This document shows positions 31,351 through 42,957 of a stretch of DNA of 64,000 nt, one piece after another. Position numbers and translations under genes: made by a program. Source of the stretch: Sthenelais limicola (taxonomy: Eukaryota > Annelida > Polychaeta > Phyllodocida > Sigalionidae). Every line of letters starts with the position of its first letter. Position 1 is the first letter of the stretch. The notes under the pieces were generated by a model, which was not told the origin of the DNA, did not search any database, and saw only the letters and a program-made list of their open reading frames with translations. The stretch is from the NCBI GenBank assembly GCA_942159475.1, contig OW804097.1, positions 37,088,298 to 37,152,297 of the forward strand, given 5' to 3'.

Positions 31351-31585
31351 GGGTCATATTTTCAGAAAATGTACAATTGGCAGCTGTACAAATTTAGTAA
31401 ATTCTGCTAAATTAGGCTGCAATTTGGCCAATACTAGGTGAATTCGAGTATATTCGGCATTGGATTGATTCTAGCTATCTGTTTGGTTAGGTTGAACTGT
31501 ATTTTGAACTTTATTTTCGTCTCAAAATTGGGTTATTTGAGAAGATTGGTGAAGTTGAATTGTACATTTTCTGAAAATCTGACCC
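31351..31585 (+). mobile_element. TIR family A copy, subtype a1
   Basis: Close to the family consensus over its whole length. Flanked by AA and AA. Confidence 0.88.
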
Positions 31586-32063
31586 GAAAACATCAGGTAT
31601 AAACTAGCTAGACACTGAAATCGTAGTCTAATTTTCCCCTTACCCAATGATGAATGAAATTGTATAATCGCGGAGGATAAAAAGTAGTGGACGAGGTAGT
31701 GAAATACTACACCAGCAAGCCCACTCCGTATGCATTACCAGTACTTCAGACATAAAAGGAGCTAAATGGGTCCCCAAACACGCTTTGAAAATTCCCTACA
31801 CACCTTGACCATATACAATCTTCTGGAACAGGTTTTGCCCCTGCCACCCTTGGCACTAATAACTCGTAGAAAAAAGAGTGCCAATGTGAAGAGAGGATCC
31901 TCCGCGGAGGGGAGGTTTCTGTGTTAGTTGGTGGGTGGATTAATCTAGCTTCCTGACTGAATAGCTAGGGATTTGTTCATTTTTTTATGTCCGTCTCTAC
32001 ACGAAAGGCTAGATAAGTCTGAGTGAATCAAGTAGCTACAGTATCATCACAAAAAAGATATGT
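31586..32063. other. no recognisable feature
   Basis: Unique-looking sequence between two A elements. No frame of note. Confidence 0.45.
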
Positions 32064-32298
32064 GGGTGAGATCTTTAGATAGTTTACAATTCGCCTTCAC
32101 CAATCCTCTCAAATAACCCAAATTTGATAAGAAAATTAGGTTCGAAATACAGTTCAACATAAAAAGACAGATTTATTGAATGAATAAAATACAGAATGTA
32201 TTCAGATATACTCAGTATTTATCATTTTTTACTCTAATTTAGCAGATTTTGATAGATCTGTAGAACTGTAGATTGTGCATGTTCTGAAAATCTGACCC
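32064..32298 (-). mobile_element. TIR family A copy, subtype a3, reversed
   Basis: Left end decayed (GGGTGAGATCTTTAGATAG), right end nearly perfect. Confidence 0.8.
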
Positions 32299-32826
32299 AT
32301 ATATTTGTATTCCATAATGTATCTGCTGTCTCCTCCTTCTCTCCTCTTTTCATCTTGTTCTTCTTTTACTGCTACAACTGCTTTTTAGATTATATATCGT
32401 TAACATCGAGACTCATGCCGATTTAAATACTGTGCTGTGTGTCTGGAAGCTGCCCAGACTTAATCATTAAATGAAAAGTATTTAGATTTATAATAATGTC
32501 ATATAGTATCACACTCTGTTAAATCATATAAAGAAATACCTTGTTAGATGGCTTAAATTGTATCATCTACTTTCGTATACCTGTATAGAAATTTGTTTTT
32601 TCACTTGAGTTTCATGAGATTATCATGTGAAAATGAACTCAATCAAATTCATCTAAAAAAACAACTGATGTTACTATAATGAATCGATGGGTAATACATA
32701 TATAACTTTGGATGTTATTAATGCGCGTCAATTAATTACTGTTGGTAGGTATAATTAATAGAGAATATTGAGGCTGCACCAACCCGGCACCCACTCTTTG
32801 CTTCTAGATTTGGATATCAGATATAT

Positions 32827-33057
32827 GGGTAAGATTTTCCGAAAATGTACAATTGGCAGCTGTACACATTTAGTTAATTCCGTTAATTTAGGCTGCAATT
32901 TGGTCAATACTAGGTAAATTCGAGTATATTCGGCATTGCATTGATTCTAGCAATCGGTTAGGTTGAACTGTATTTTGAGCTTTATTTTCGTCTAAAATTT
33001 GGGTTATTTGAGAGGATTGGTGAAGGTGAATTGTAAATTTTGCTGAAAATCTGACCC
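32827..33057 (+). mobile_element. TIR family A copy, subtype a1
   Basis: Left end reads GGGTAAGATTTTCCGAAAAT, as does the copy split by the Ngaro-like element at 19068. Flanked by TA and TA. Confidence 0.87.
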
Positions 33058-33410
33058 ATATATATGTATATCAAAGCTTCATTCTCAGCTATTATCAGCT
33101 TTTATATATTTACTCACAGTATGACTTATAGAACTGAATTCATCAATATTCTGCAGCTGTTGTATATTTATACAACAATTTGAAGTAGAGACAGTCTAGC
33201 GAAAACAGCCGCCCACAAGCGATAATAAGTGAAGTCACCATAAGAAAGGGAAGTCATCATAAGGACGTTTTACAAGCTCTACAGCAAAATCAACTCGACA
33301 GAATAGAGTCACACAAGATATATGTCTATATGTCTACAATAATAAAAACTCATGTCTTCGTGGTGATCGGTGAGGGCTATTGAAAATGAAATAGATGCGT
33401 GGGTCGGATT

Positions 33411-33644
33411 TTCAGAAAATGTACAATTGACCTTCACCAATTCCCTCAAATACCCCAATTTAAGACAGAATTCAGGTTCAAAGCCCTGTGTAAAATAACC
33501 AGACAGATTGTTTGAATGAAGGCAATACCAAATACACTTATATATACCTAGTGTTGATGATTGTTCAGTCCAATTTAGCCGAATTTACAAAATATGTTGA
33601 TCTGCCAATTGTACATTTTCTGAAAATCTGACCCACGTAAAAAT
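33411..33644 (-). mobile_element. TIR family A copy, subtype a3, reversed
   Basis: Both ends present. Flanking dinucleotides are CG and CG, outside the terminal T/A pair. Confidence 0.85.
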
Positions 33645-34013
33645 CTGACAGACGTAATTTACATTTTTTAAAATAGCTAGTTCTATGACAAAACACTGTT
33701 TCGTAGCTGGGCAAAACTATCAATTTCAATCTCAGTCGTGAGAAATTCAACTGCTGTCCAAACGTCCCATCCCCATAGACGTGCTATCTCTCTGCCTTTC
33801 CATATCTTTTGACACACACTTAAAATTCAGCGAGGAGGCAGTTATCCAACTTTTGGAGTGTTAAGTCCTTATCAAGGGGGTGATATGCATTCCTGCCACG
33901 AATTTGTGAGTAGAAATAGGATCATAAACTTGTAAAGCAAAATAATAGAAGATATTAAGAGGATGAGAATTGATGAATATTTCATTTAGGCATAGAACAA
34001 TTGTGATGTATTT

Positions 34014-34401
34014 CAGGATAAATGAGTCACACATCGCAATATTGCTATTTTGCAAAGTGATTTTTATTCACAAGATGTATTTGTGGGATTGTTTTCTTTT
34101 TTGTTGGTGCCTCAAGTTACTTGTAGCATGAATACATTTACTAAATTACAGGCCAGTGTATTAAATATGTCCATGTATTTCTAAGGTCATTCTATAGATA
34201 TATAGTTACTTTACTAGTAAATGTCCACCCAAAAACTTTAACTTCAAAACAAAAAATGATCAAACTTGAAATATAGAAAAATTTATTAGATGACCTAATG
34301 TTTGCAATCATTAGAATTCCCTTGATCTCATCTTTTCAAATAGGATGATATCTCAAAACCTATTTTTTTGCGACTTGTGACTTATTTTCTTAAACACATC
34401 A
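34014..34401 (+). mobile_element. TIR family B copy with 6-bp target duplication
   Basis: Begins TGATGTATTTCAGGATAAAT and ends TAAACACATCA. CAATTG is duplicated at 34008-34013 and 34402-34407. Confidence 0.88.
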
Positions 34402-34479
34402 CAATTGTGATTTACTGCAGAGGACATTTTATATAAGAAAGAAAACCGTACTTGTAAGCACTTTAGAGAATTCATATAT

Positions 34480-34713
34480 GGGTCAGATCTTCAGAAAATG
34501 TACAATCGGCATATCTACACATTTACTAAATTCTGCTAATATAGACTCTAAAATGGTCAATACTAGGTATATCGGAGGATATTTGATATTGCCTTGATTC
34601 AAACAAGCTGTTTGGTTGTGTTGAACTGAATTTTGAACCAATTTTTGTCTTAAATTTGGGTTATTTGAGAACATTGGTGAAGATGAATTCTACATTTTCT
34701 GGCGATTTCACCC
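34480..34713 (+). mobile_element. TIR family A copy, subtype a3
   Basis: Left end GGGTCAGATCTTCAGAAAAT, right end CATTTTCTGGCGATTTCACC. Confidence 0.82.
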
Positions 34714-34792
34714 ATATGGAGGAACTTCTTGAACCAATTTTAAAATCTACAAACCCATAGCATGACCGGTTTTAAGGGTCTTGTGATCAGGG

Positions 34793-35003
34793 GAATGGTC
34801 GGATAGAGTGTGTCATGGATGGAGGGGTTGGGGCCCCGAGATTTGTCAAGTGTGCTATTAAAGGATTCAGACGAACCACACTTAACCTAAATTGCGAATT
34901 TGAGAATTCGATAAGATATTGCAAATCGTAATCAATATATGGGTCAGATTTTCAGAAAATGTACAATTGGCAGCTGTACACATTTAGTAAATTCTGCTAA
35001 ATT
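34793..35003 (+). repeat. left member of a perfect 211-bp direct repeat
   Basis: Identical base for base to 37744-37954. It includes unique-looking sequence (GAATGGTCGGATAGAG to ATCAATATAT) and the first 63 bases of an a1 family A element, which is broken off at AAATT where the second Ngaro-like element begins. Confidence 0.97.
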
Positions 35004-35187
35004 GCGCCCCCATTGGTCCAATGGGGCTTCATTGAGGCGGGGGAGAAGGACGTGACACCTCTGCTCGGTGCTCTCCTGCACTACTGACCAGATACACTCA
35101 CTCGGTCGCGTCACCTCCTGGACTAAACATCTCTCCCTGAAGGCTCCGCTGTTTTGTGTTAGCACACCCTTTGATACTAAGCTCAAA

Positions 35188-36387
35188 ATGCCACCAAGGA
35201 AGAGCAGCTCAAACACGGTTCCACCAAAGGACGACCCAGCCCCAAGGGGAAGGCCTTCAAGGACTAGGAGAAAGAAAGTAACAGAAGACATAGAAGAAAA
35301 CGAAGAAATCCAATTTGGCCCTTTCCCACAGGAGGAACAGAACCAAGATGGCCGCAAGCAGTCCCCGCCACGTGCGCCAGACCACCTCGAGGTCAGGACA
35401 GACAAGCTTGAACGTAACGTCCAACAGATCTTGGATTTACTATCTAAGAAGCACAGTAGAAGTCGTAGTGCTTCACCAGTCCAAGACTCCATCTTCATAA
35501 CTCTTGAAAAACAGAAACCATCACGTTCTCGGGCCTCTAGCACCCCCCCTTCCAGATGCGACGACCTAGATCTCATCGTCCCTAGGACTACCGGCTGGAG
35601 GATTCCATCGCCGGACAGGCTCTCCAACGCCTCTGACTCCCGCTACCATTACAACCAAGCCGTCAGGGACCTCAGCCTCCAATACAGCCGCAGGGGAGGT
35701 AAGAATTGTGATGGTTGTTCTACTGATTCAAATTCTAAGCCTAATAAGGATCTGATCCATCCTTATCTACCCCGCCTGGTCCAAAAAAGGGCCCAGGCAA
35801 AGGATTATACTTTGACCATCTCTGAACATATCACTGGATTAGCAGGACTGGCTCTAGATACCCCGGATTACAAATCAAAAAGGGACATTCTCACTCATAT
35901 TAAGCAAGTCTCTGAGGATGCTATAAACTGTGAATGGAGTAAAGTGCATGACTGGTCCTCCACAGTCCTTGACCTAATTGCGGAGGAACGCTTGGCGTGG
36001 TCCGACAGCCACGTGATTCAGTCTGAGCGCATGAAGCTAGCGTGGTCAGCCGGGTACGCCAGCACCCTGAGTCATGACACTGTCATCCCCTGCATGAGGT
36101 ACAACCGCGGCGAGTGTGACAAGAAGGTTTCACCCCACATCGAACTAGGAGTTAAATCTGCACATGTGTGTGTGGTGTGCCTGGTTGTTCACGAACAGAC
36201 CCGGGCCCATCAAGGGAAAAAGTGTAACCATCTTAAAATTAACCAACATAATGCAAACAACTCTCACCAGAAAGATCGTGAATCTGGGGATAAAAACAGG
36301 AATAAGCAAAAAGGGAAATTCAATAAAAAGGAGAAGTCCGATACAGCAAAGGACAGCGATACCGAGTCAAATTCAAAAAACAACTAG
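35188..36387 (+). CDS. gag-like ORF1 of second Ngaro-like element
   Basis: 399 residues from MPPRKSSS, chosen because it parallels MPRRRS of the first element. The same frame is open upstream to an earlier ATG at 35068, but those 40 codons look non-coding. The N-terminal half is basic and Ser/Pro-rich. The ordered middle (DYTLTISEHITGLAGLALD, WSSTVLDLIAEERLAWSD) aligns with the first element's SFAKYACGLALML and WSQTVVDYILDGSLSWSD regions. The Cys/His cluster C-x7-C-x6-H-x8-H-x-C-x2-C-x9-H-x4-C is preserved. The frame ends SNSKNN then TAG, with the frameshift heptamer just before. Intact as a frame, but its element is truncated, so it can only act in trans if expressed. Confidence 0.8.
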   Translation: MPPRKSSSNTVPPKDDPAPRGRPSRTRRKKVTEDIEENEEIQFGPFPQEEQNQDGRKQSPPRAPDHLEVRTDKLERNVQQILDLLSKKHSRSRSASPVQDSIFITLEKQKPSRSRASSTPPSRCDDLDLIVPRTTGWRIPSPDRLSNASDSRYHYNQAVRDLSLQYSRRGGKNCDGCSTDSNSKPNKDLIHPYLPRLVQKRAQAKDYTLTISEHITGLAGLALDTPDYKSKRDILTHIKQVSEDAINCEWSKVHDWSSTVLDLIAEERLAWSDSHVIQSERMKLAWSAGYASTLSHDTVIPCMRYNRGECDKKVSPHIELGVKSAHVCVVCLVVHEQTRAHQGKKCNHLKINQHNANNSHQKDRESGDKNRNKQKGKFNKKEKSDTAKDSDTESNSKNN

Positions 36388-36428
36388 CGTGGCCTGCCGC
36401 TCGGCCTCAGCCTCCCACTTGGCCACGC
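36375..36428 (+). promoter_or_regulatory. -1 ribosomal frameshift signal, second copy
   Basis: A_AAA_AAC (36375-36381) in frame with the gag-like ORF, a 5-base spacer, then a perfect 8-bp stem GCGTGGCC (36387-36394) with GGCCACGC (36421-36428). The -1 frame stays open from here into the pol region. The heptamer and its position before the stop match the first element, while the stem sequence is different. Confidence 0.8.
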
Positions 36429-37743
36429 ACCCAGGTGGACGAAGAAGATGCCACCCCTAAGCCCGTACAAAAGATACGGCACCTCAATAGGGTAGAAGTT
36501 CCCCTTTCCCCTGCCATTGACTGTATATTTCCGATTGGCTATGACTTTGAACATTTAGTCTATCAACCTATGTCCACGCCCCCTTCACCACGTGTTCCCG
36601 AGGAAAACATAAACAATCTCATCCGCGCATGCGCGCAGGGCCTCGCCCCCACTTCCTCTTCCTGTTTATGTTGCGATCACAGGTTCTCAGGGAATATCTG
36701 GTGTAAACACACAGCCACCTCTTCCATCCTGGACTCTATCTCCTCCAACACGGAGGCTATGGCACCAGTTGGATTCTATAGACATTCTCTCAACATAGCA
36801 ACGATGTCATCGCGTAGGAAGCTCTCTCTCCCATGTGTAAGTGATACTAGCTGTCATGAACTCTCTGTCTATCAGTCCGTCCACGCCACGGGCCTCCCCA
36901 ATGTATTGTCGGGGCCTATTCTATCTCGACGACCTTCTACTAATCCATAAGGAGTCAGATGATGTCTATCTACAATTCGCCCAAGTTCACAAGACCTTCC
37001 GCCAACTTGGCCTGCCCCTCAGTTACTCCAAGCTGTGTGATCCATCTCCAGCTCTCACCTGGCTTGGAGTCCACTTCAACATCACTACTCGCTTCCTCTC
37101 TATCCCACGAGAGAAGCTCACTCAATACATCAACCTGGCTAGACCATTACTCAACAGGCCAGATATATCAAAAAAAGAGATGCAGTCGCTGATTGGCAGG
37201 GTCAATTATCTGGCCCAGGTAATCAGACCAGCTAGGCTCTTCATGGCACGCCTCCTGGCTGCTCTCCGCAACTCTGATTCCAACAAGGTTCACCTCGACC
37301 ACCATGCGAAGGCTGACATCAAATGGCTCATCGCCTATTCTACAAAATGCAACACGAAATGCATGATGGACCCCCCTCCGCCCTCAGTCACCATCTTTGC
37401 TGATTCATCCCTTCAAGGGGGGGTGGGGGGGAGGCCACTCTGACACTCACTTCTACTCAACAAAGTACACCGCGAAAATGTCAGACACCCATCACATCTC
37501 ACAGCTAGAGGCCTTGAATTGCCTCATTGCCCTCAGGACCCTGGGCAAGTCAACTCCCCCGGGATCCCACATCGAGATATGTTGTGATAACATCAGTGCT
37601 ATTCATGTGTTTACCAATAATAGGGGGCGTGACCTGATTCTCAACGCGGTGGCCAGGGCCCTTTGGTTCTGGGCGTATGAGCGTCAGGTCCACCTCTCGT
37701 TCACTCACATCCCAGGCAAAGACATGACTTTGCCTGACGCACC
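36378..37743 (+). pseudogene. broken RT-RNase H of second Ngaro-like element
   Basis: The -1 frame gives the linker region (DEEDATPKPVQ onward, to about 36800). Most of the RT fingers and palm before the catalytic motif are deleted, with loss of frame near 36780-36900. YLDDLLLIHKES, LTWLGVHFN and MQSLIGRVNYLAQVIRPARLF follow in another frame (36841-37443). A G-run near 37417-37432 causes a further shift. RNase H then continues with HHISQLEALNCL, EICCDNISAIHVF and HIPGKDMTLPDA until the 211-bp repeat begins. The enzyme is non-functional. Confidence 0.88.
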
Positions 37744-37954
37744 GAATGGTCGGATAGAGTGTGTCATGGATGGAGGGGTTGGGGCCCCGAGATTTGTCAA
37801 GTGTGCTATTAAAGGATTCAGACGAACCACACTTAACCTAAATTGCGAATTTGAGAATTCGATAAGATATTGCAAATCGTAATCAATATATGGGTCAGAT
37901 TTTCAGAAAATGTACAATTGGCAGCTGTACACATTTAGTAAATTCTGCTAAATT
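37744..37954 (+). repeat. right member of the perfect 211-bp direct repeat
   Basis: The RNase H frame runs straight into it, and it leads into the complete family A element at 37892-38126, i.e. the uninterrupted form of the left junction. Confidence 0.97.
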
Positions 37955-38126
37955 AGGCTACAATTTGGTCAATACTAGGTAAATTCGAGAATATTCCGCA
38001 TTCCATTGATTCTAGCAATCTGTTTGGTTAGGTTGAACTGTATTTTGAACTTTATTTTCGTCTGAAATGTGGGTTATTTAAAAAGACTGGGGAAATTGAA
38101 TTGTACATTTTCTGAAAATCTGACCC
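37892..38126 (+). mobile_element. TIR family A copy, subtype a1, complete
   Basis: Its first 63 bases lie in the 211-bp repeat. TA and TA flank it. Confidence 0.88.
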
Positions 38127-38298
38127 ATAGGCAATGGCATGAATGAAGTCCGTCCTCCTTTACTTCCATGCCAGTGTTAAACTAATAAACAAATTATCTG
38201 GTATAATCGTCCCAACTGGTTACAAAGAAATTGACAGAAGAACTCTTCAGGTTCACATGATGTTCTATTGGTGGTTGTGCTGGGGCTACTTTACAGCA

Positions 38299-38537
38299 GG
38301 GTCAGATTGTCTGCCAATGTACCATTGGCAGCTCTACACGTCTAGTAAAATATATTAAATTAGGCTGCATGAACAATCGTGAATACCAGGTATATCTGAG
38401 TATATTTGGTATTATATTGTTTTAAAATATATGTTCTGCTATATTAAACTGTATTTTGAAGCTTATTTCTGTCTTAAATTTGAGTTATTTGAGAGGATTG
38501 GTGTAGGTGAATTGTACATTTTCTGACGATCTGACCC
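38299..38537 (+). mobile_element. TIR family A copy, subtype a2
   Basis: Ends GGGTCAGATTGTCTGCCAAT and CATTTTCTGACGATCTGACC. The first 25 bases are more diverged than the rest. Confidence 0.82.
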
Positions 38538-39053
38538 GCCAATCCCTGAGGGCTTTATGAAAAAAGCTAATTTTTTAACAATAACTTTCCGAGCAAGTGC
38601 TCGAGTTTAGAGATACTGAAAGTGCCCTAGAAGCACTCATTAGGTCATTCGGTTAGCCTCAATTTAAGGAGTATGGTTACATTATATCTTATTACCTTTT
38701 CTTTATCAGTTATAACGGTTTGATCTATGCATGTACAAACATTTGAAAAAATCTCTCTTCTAACTATATGATATTCGGTGGTAAACACAAATAAAAGCCA
38801 CAATGTTATTCTACACTTTAATCTAGCATATTTATTTTAAAGTATTATTAACTGTAATTTCACTAATGCGATATATACATACATATACATACATGATACA
38901 TACATATGTCTGTGAGAATATCAATGTAACCATCGAAACCAGCTCAATAAAATTTCTTTTAAAAAAATCATTCAGTCAAAAATACGACATTCCGTAGCAA
39001 ATCAAAATTTTAAAAAAAGAACATTAAGATTCTGAATACTTGCCTTCTTTTAT
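38538..39053. other. no gene; microsatellite inside
   Basis: AT-rich sequence with a (TACA)n-like stretch at about 38872-38908. Nothing else found. Confidence 0.5.
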
Positions 39054-39150
39054 GGGTCAGAAAATGTACAATCGGCAGATCAACACATTTAGTAAATTTT
39101 GCTAATTTAGGCTGAAAGATGGTCATGCATTTTAGGTATATCTGAATATG
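39054..39150 (+). mobile_element. TIR family A left fragment
   Basis: Starts GGGTCAGAAAATGTACAATC (8 bases of the TIR deleted) and ends at TATATCTGAATATG, where the repeat at 39163 begins. Confidence 0.7.
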
Positions 39151-39162
39151 TTGGGGGGGAAC

Positions 39163-39250
39163 TCCGCTTTACCATTAATAATGATATACAACGAAGACAA
39201 GGTTTGGCAATGAAACCAACGAAGCAAGGGTTTATTCTCACCCAATATAT
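39163..39250 (+). repeat. direct repeat, first of two
   Basis: GCTTTACCATTAATAATGAT, AAGACAAGGTTTGGC and CGAAGCAAGGGTTTATTCTC recur at 39538-39630 with about 90 percent identity. The pair may be the ends of an unidentified element of about 400 bp or more. Confidence 0.7.
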
Positions 39251-39537
39251 ATCAATATCAAATAATGCATACAAGCAAAAATACATGTAAGAATACATAC
39301 ACAGCACAGATGGGTAAGATTAAAAAGGTAAGATTACAAATTTACAAATAGAATACACCTCTGTGCAGCTCAGATGCAGGCTGTGAAATAATGGACCAAC
39401 AGTTATTGTCCAGGGTGGAACGAGTGGTGTAACATTTGCAGGCCAATGATTGGTCTCCATGATGCAGACCTTACGTCTCGATTACTTCCTGCGTCAGCCC
39501 CAAATATATACATCGATGGGTCGATTCCACATACGTT

Positions 39538-39630
39538 CGGGGGACTCTGCTTTACCATTAATAATGATATGTAATGAAGACAAGGTTTGGCCATGAACCC
39601 AGCGAAGCAAGGGTTTATTCTCACGAAAAG
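39538..39630 (+). repeat. direct repeat, second of two
   Basis: Preceded by GGGGGACTCT, as the first is by GGGGGGAACTCC. It ends in GGGTTTATTCTCACG. The sequence between the two units has no matches elsewhere in the window. Confidence 0.7.
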
Positions 39631-40095
39631 GCCAAACCAAAAAAGAGAAATATCCAATCTCAAACATATATAAGTACATAAACAATCAACAGATAGACCG
39701 AGTAAAACACTTTAAGAAAAACACAGCAGGGGTTAAGCGGAAAAATACAGTCCGTCAGCATAATATGAATACATTCAAATTTACCGCGATAACCAGCAGC
39801 GTAGATACATCAACAACTCTGTATCGGGGAACCTTTAATAGGAAACGAGAAAACATGAATAACGTAATACATAATTATGTTATGTGCATGCTCTACTTCA
39901 AAATTCGTAACAGATTTGCAAATATCGCCACAAATACCTTGAATATCATCAAAGTTGGCATCAATCGTTATTGAAGAAGAAACAGGGAATAATATACATG
40001 TCGAAACATCAACTTGGTGTACAATTTCTCCGCAGGGGGCCATGACAAGCAACGCAGCATCAACGAGTAGAAGCGAGACCTCCTGGTCCTTACAT

Positions 40096-40329
40096 GGGTC
40101 AGATTTTCTGAAAATGTACAATTCGCCTTCATTAATTCTCTCAAATAACCCATATTAATGCAGAAATTAGCTTCAAAATGCAGTTTAACATAGCAAAACT
40201 GATACTATAAGTCAATGCAACACTGAATATACTCAGAAAAACCCAGTATTCATCATTTTTCAGTCTCATTTAGCAGAATTCCCTCAATGTGTAGATCTGA
40301 CAATTGTACATTTTCTGAAAATCTGACCC
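40096..40329 (-). mobile_element. TIR family A copy, subtype a2, reversed
   Basis: Complete, with ends GGGTCAGATTTTCTGAAAAT and ATTTTCTGAAAATCTGACCC. Confidence 0.87.
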
Positions 40330-40388
40330 ATATACATCCGGGCATTGCTCATTTACATAATAGTGTTTAAATTCGCCTGCAGTATGTT

Positions 40389-40720
40389 GTGATATTATCA
40401 TGTGTGAAAAGATGAGATCAAGGGATTCCAATGATGATAAGCATAAGTATTTCTTTAGTTCTTACGCATTTTTATATGCATGCAAAAACAGCCAGGGATA
40501 CTTTTTGATGGTCAACCACAATGATAAATGAGTGTAATATACTCCTTAGTATAACTAAGAAGACTAACACACAGTTGTCAAATTTGGTACATGTATTCAC
40601 CCCCCTAACAACGCTAGATACCCCGAACATGAGAATATTCAAACAAAGAAAGCTTGTGAATAAATCACTTTGCGAAATATCAATTTTGTGACTTGTGACT
40701 CGTTTCCCGGTAACACATCA
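40389..40720 (+). mobile_element. TIR family B, left end missing
   Basis: Starts at TGATATTATCATGTGTGAAA inside B and ends TAACACATCA. Confidence 0.7.
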
Positions 40721-40793
40721 CATTTATCTCTGGACATCACCGGTGCAAAATGTCAGTACTGATCACTGTGCTCCAGTAGCCTTTAAGGATATG

Positions 40794-41195
40794 TGATCCA
40801 TTTTAGGAAAATGATCGAGTCATATTAGTCGCGAAATGAGGATTTTCATCATATTTGAAAAGAGGAGATCAAGCTGAGTCCAATGATAGTAAACACTATG
40901 ACAACTAATAAGTATTTCTAGATTTTAAGTCTGATATTTTTGCATTTGAAAAAAAAGTTTGCAATGTTTCTGGATTGGTAATTACCAGTAAACTAACTAA
41001 ATATACTCCATACTTAGGCCTTCCAAACGCAAGGATATATTCAGTACAATGTCCCGAAATTTGTTACATGAATTCATATGACTATGAGCGCTAAACCCTC
41101 TAAAAACCAGAACATTTCAATAAAGAGATCCTGTTATCCTGTAAATAAAACACTTCAATTTTGCGATTTGTGACTCATTTTCCTTTAACACATCA
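40794..41195 (+). mobile_element. TIR family B copy
   Basis: TGATCCATTTTAGGAAAATG to TTTAACACATCA. Flanking GATATG and CATATG match in five of six positions, consistent with a decayed 6-bp duplication. Confidence 0.82.
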
Positions 41196-41558
41196 CATAT
41201 GATTTCAAATCAAGGCCATCGGAAATGTTAGGCCAAGAACAGCTTTGTAGGTCGGTGCATCAATATTGATCCATTTTATCATTTTGCTGGGTGAAGCAGG
41301 GCAATTGATCTTGGCAGATTCAGTTGTGTATTGTAGAAAAACTTCCAATATTTGCACGGTCAGAAGTAAATACAGGAGATTTGGGTTTTTCCCTAAAGTA
41401 AAATCCTGCTGTTTCATTGAAGGAAAGAAATTGCAGGATATCTTGCCCATACCACCTCAACTGTCTTCCATGATAGTTCTTCAGAGGTAGCTTCCAGGAG
41501 AAAGTTACTATTATGGTTCATTATCGATATGGCGAGATATATATAGATATATATATCT

Positions 41559-42180
41559 AATGAGAATGTGGAATGAGGGACACAATTGCACTGTCTCAAA
41601 GATGTTTGTTTTTTTCGTGGTCCACAAGCTGATGGCCGATCTGCCCATTGTATAGTGTAGCAGATATACCACGCATGAGTTTAGGCGCATTTTTTAGAGG
41701 CTTCCTATTGATCAATGCCTGAAGGTCTGTACTAGGTAGGGGGCATCATGGAAATTTGATCTGGTGTAACATGTAAATATTTTAATTGCAATAAATACTT
41801 ACATGTTTTGGATGTATTTTGTCAACATAGTTTATCTCTAAACACCTCCTTTACACAGGGTGAATTGTGGAATTTATACCTAAACAGACGGGTAATATTT
41901 TTCCCTGGCTTCATCTAGTAAAAAATGAACCACCGACATTGTCCTGCGGTTGATGTCACGCTGATTTGTCTGGCATACACTTCGAGAGCGGACAGTCAAT
42001 GTGACATTGTATTGTTTGTATTGGTTTATGAGCTAGGTAAATAAAGGAATCGTTTCTGACTTATTTTCTAAATATGAGATCATATAACTGCCTGGTCGCC
42101 TCTGGAGAGATCCTCACGTCAGTAAAAACTTATCGTATCGTATACATCGTCCCCTAGGCACTACTAGATTTACATTTTTT
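41559..42180 (+). mobile_element. hairpin-bearing element D, copy 2
   Basis: Left end CTAATGAGAATGTGG...GAGGGACAC...GATGTTTGTTTTTTTCGTGG is the reverse of the right end of element E. The body shares its blocks with element D copy 1. The right-hand hairpin has decayed to one arm (CGTATACATCGTCCCCTAGG). Confidence 0.65.
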
Positions 42181-42829
42181 TTAATATTCTCAGGAATGTC
42201 ATCTTCATCCAGATCAGGCCAGGCATTTGGACAATACCTTGAAAATGAAAGATATGACTTTTTTTTATGCGAATCCATATGTAGCTGCGTTTAACCAAAC
42301 TGCAAAACTTACCAGCTTATTTATTTTCTGAAGTTGATTTGATTTCTTTATTCGAGCTGATGAAAGATTCTCCATCCGCTCAATTATTGGTTAAAATAAG
42401 ATATACCCGATGTAAACCAACATAAATGAACAGGATTCATATGAGGGAAATTCGAAACCTGTATAGATCGATAGTTGGAATGGCGCTCGAACCTTCCTGT
42501 AAGAATTTTGTTTACAATACCTGTAATATTAACCTCGCATTTGAAATCATAACCTACACCTTTCCTTGCTCAGTTATTTGCCATGCTTTAGTAGAAACTA
42601 TATATACGGAATGCATACAAAATAGCATTGTCTTTATACACTTTGTTATTGTACCCTAACTTTTACCTCATATTCTAGTTAGTACTACTCACTGTTAGGT
42701 AGTTATTACATATATTATTCAACTAAGCCTACCCTTAAAGAAACAGCTAAAAATACACAGGTAGAAAATAGTCCTTGAATATCAAATTAAATAGCCATGA
42801 AATGTATATCGGAGTATTTTATTGTAAAT
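42181..42829. other. no recognisable feature
   Basis: Several short frames, none with family features. No repeat match found. Confidence 0.45.
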
Positions 42830-42957
42830 CAGTTTTGGCAATAACCAACCACCAGGAACCCACTGGAAGACTTGGAACCTAGGTTTCAAAACTTGGCCTT
42901 CCCTTTTGTAGTCATCATCTATGCAAATAAAAAATGTTTTGAATTGAATTGAATTGG
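42830..42957 (+). repeat. retroposon 3' tail (family H)
   Basis: AGGAACCCACTGGAAGACTT, CTTTTGTAGTCATC and a TTGAATTGAATTGAATTGG tail match 17125-17245. Confidence 0.55.

Larger units (their letters stand above)
35004..37743 (+). mobile_element. second Ngaro-like element, 3' part missing
   Basis: It starts GCGCCCCCATTGG inside a family A element. It has a full gag-like ORF and a broken RT-RNase H frame, and stops abruptly after LPDA of the RNase H PDALSR motif. The recombinase ORF and the split repeats are absent. It is related to, but well diverged from, the element at 19-24 kb. Confidence 0.85.

Noticed and set aside
34944..35627. 227-codon minus frame
   Set aside because: Opposite the gag-like ORF of the second Ngaro-like element and running into family A; no motif.
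34793..37954. 211-bp repeats as genuine LTRs of the second element
   Set aside because: No TG/CA ends, and the repeat cuts through a family A element that continues only on the right, so it is flanking DNA.
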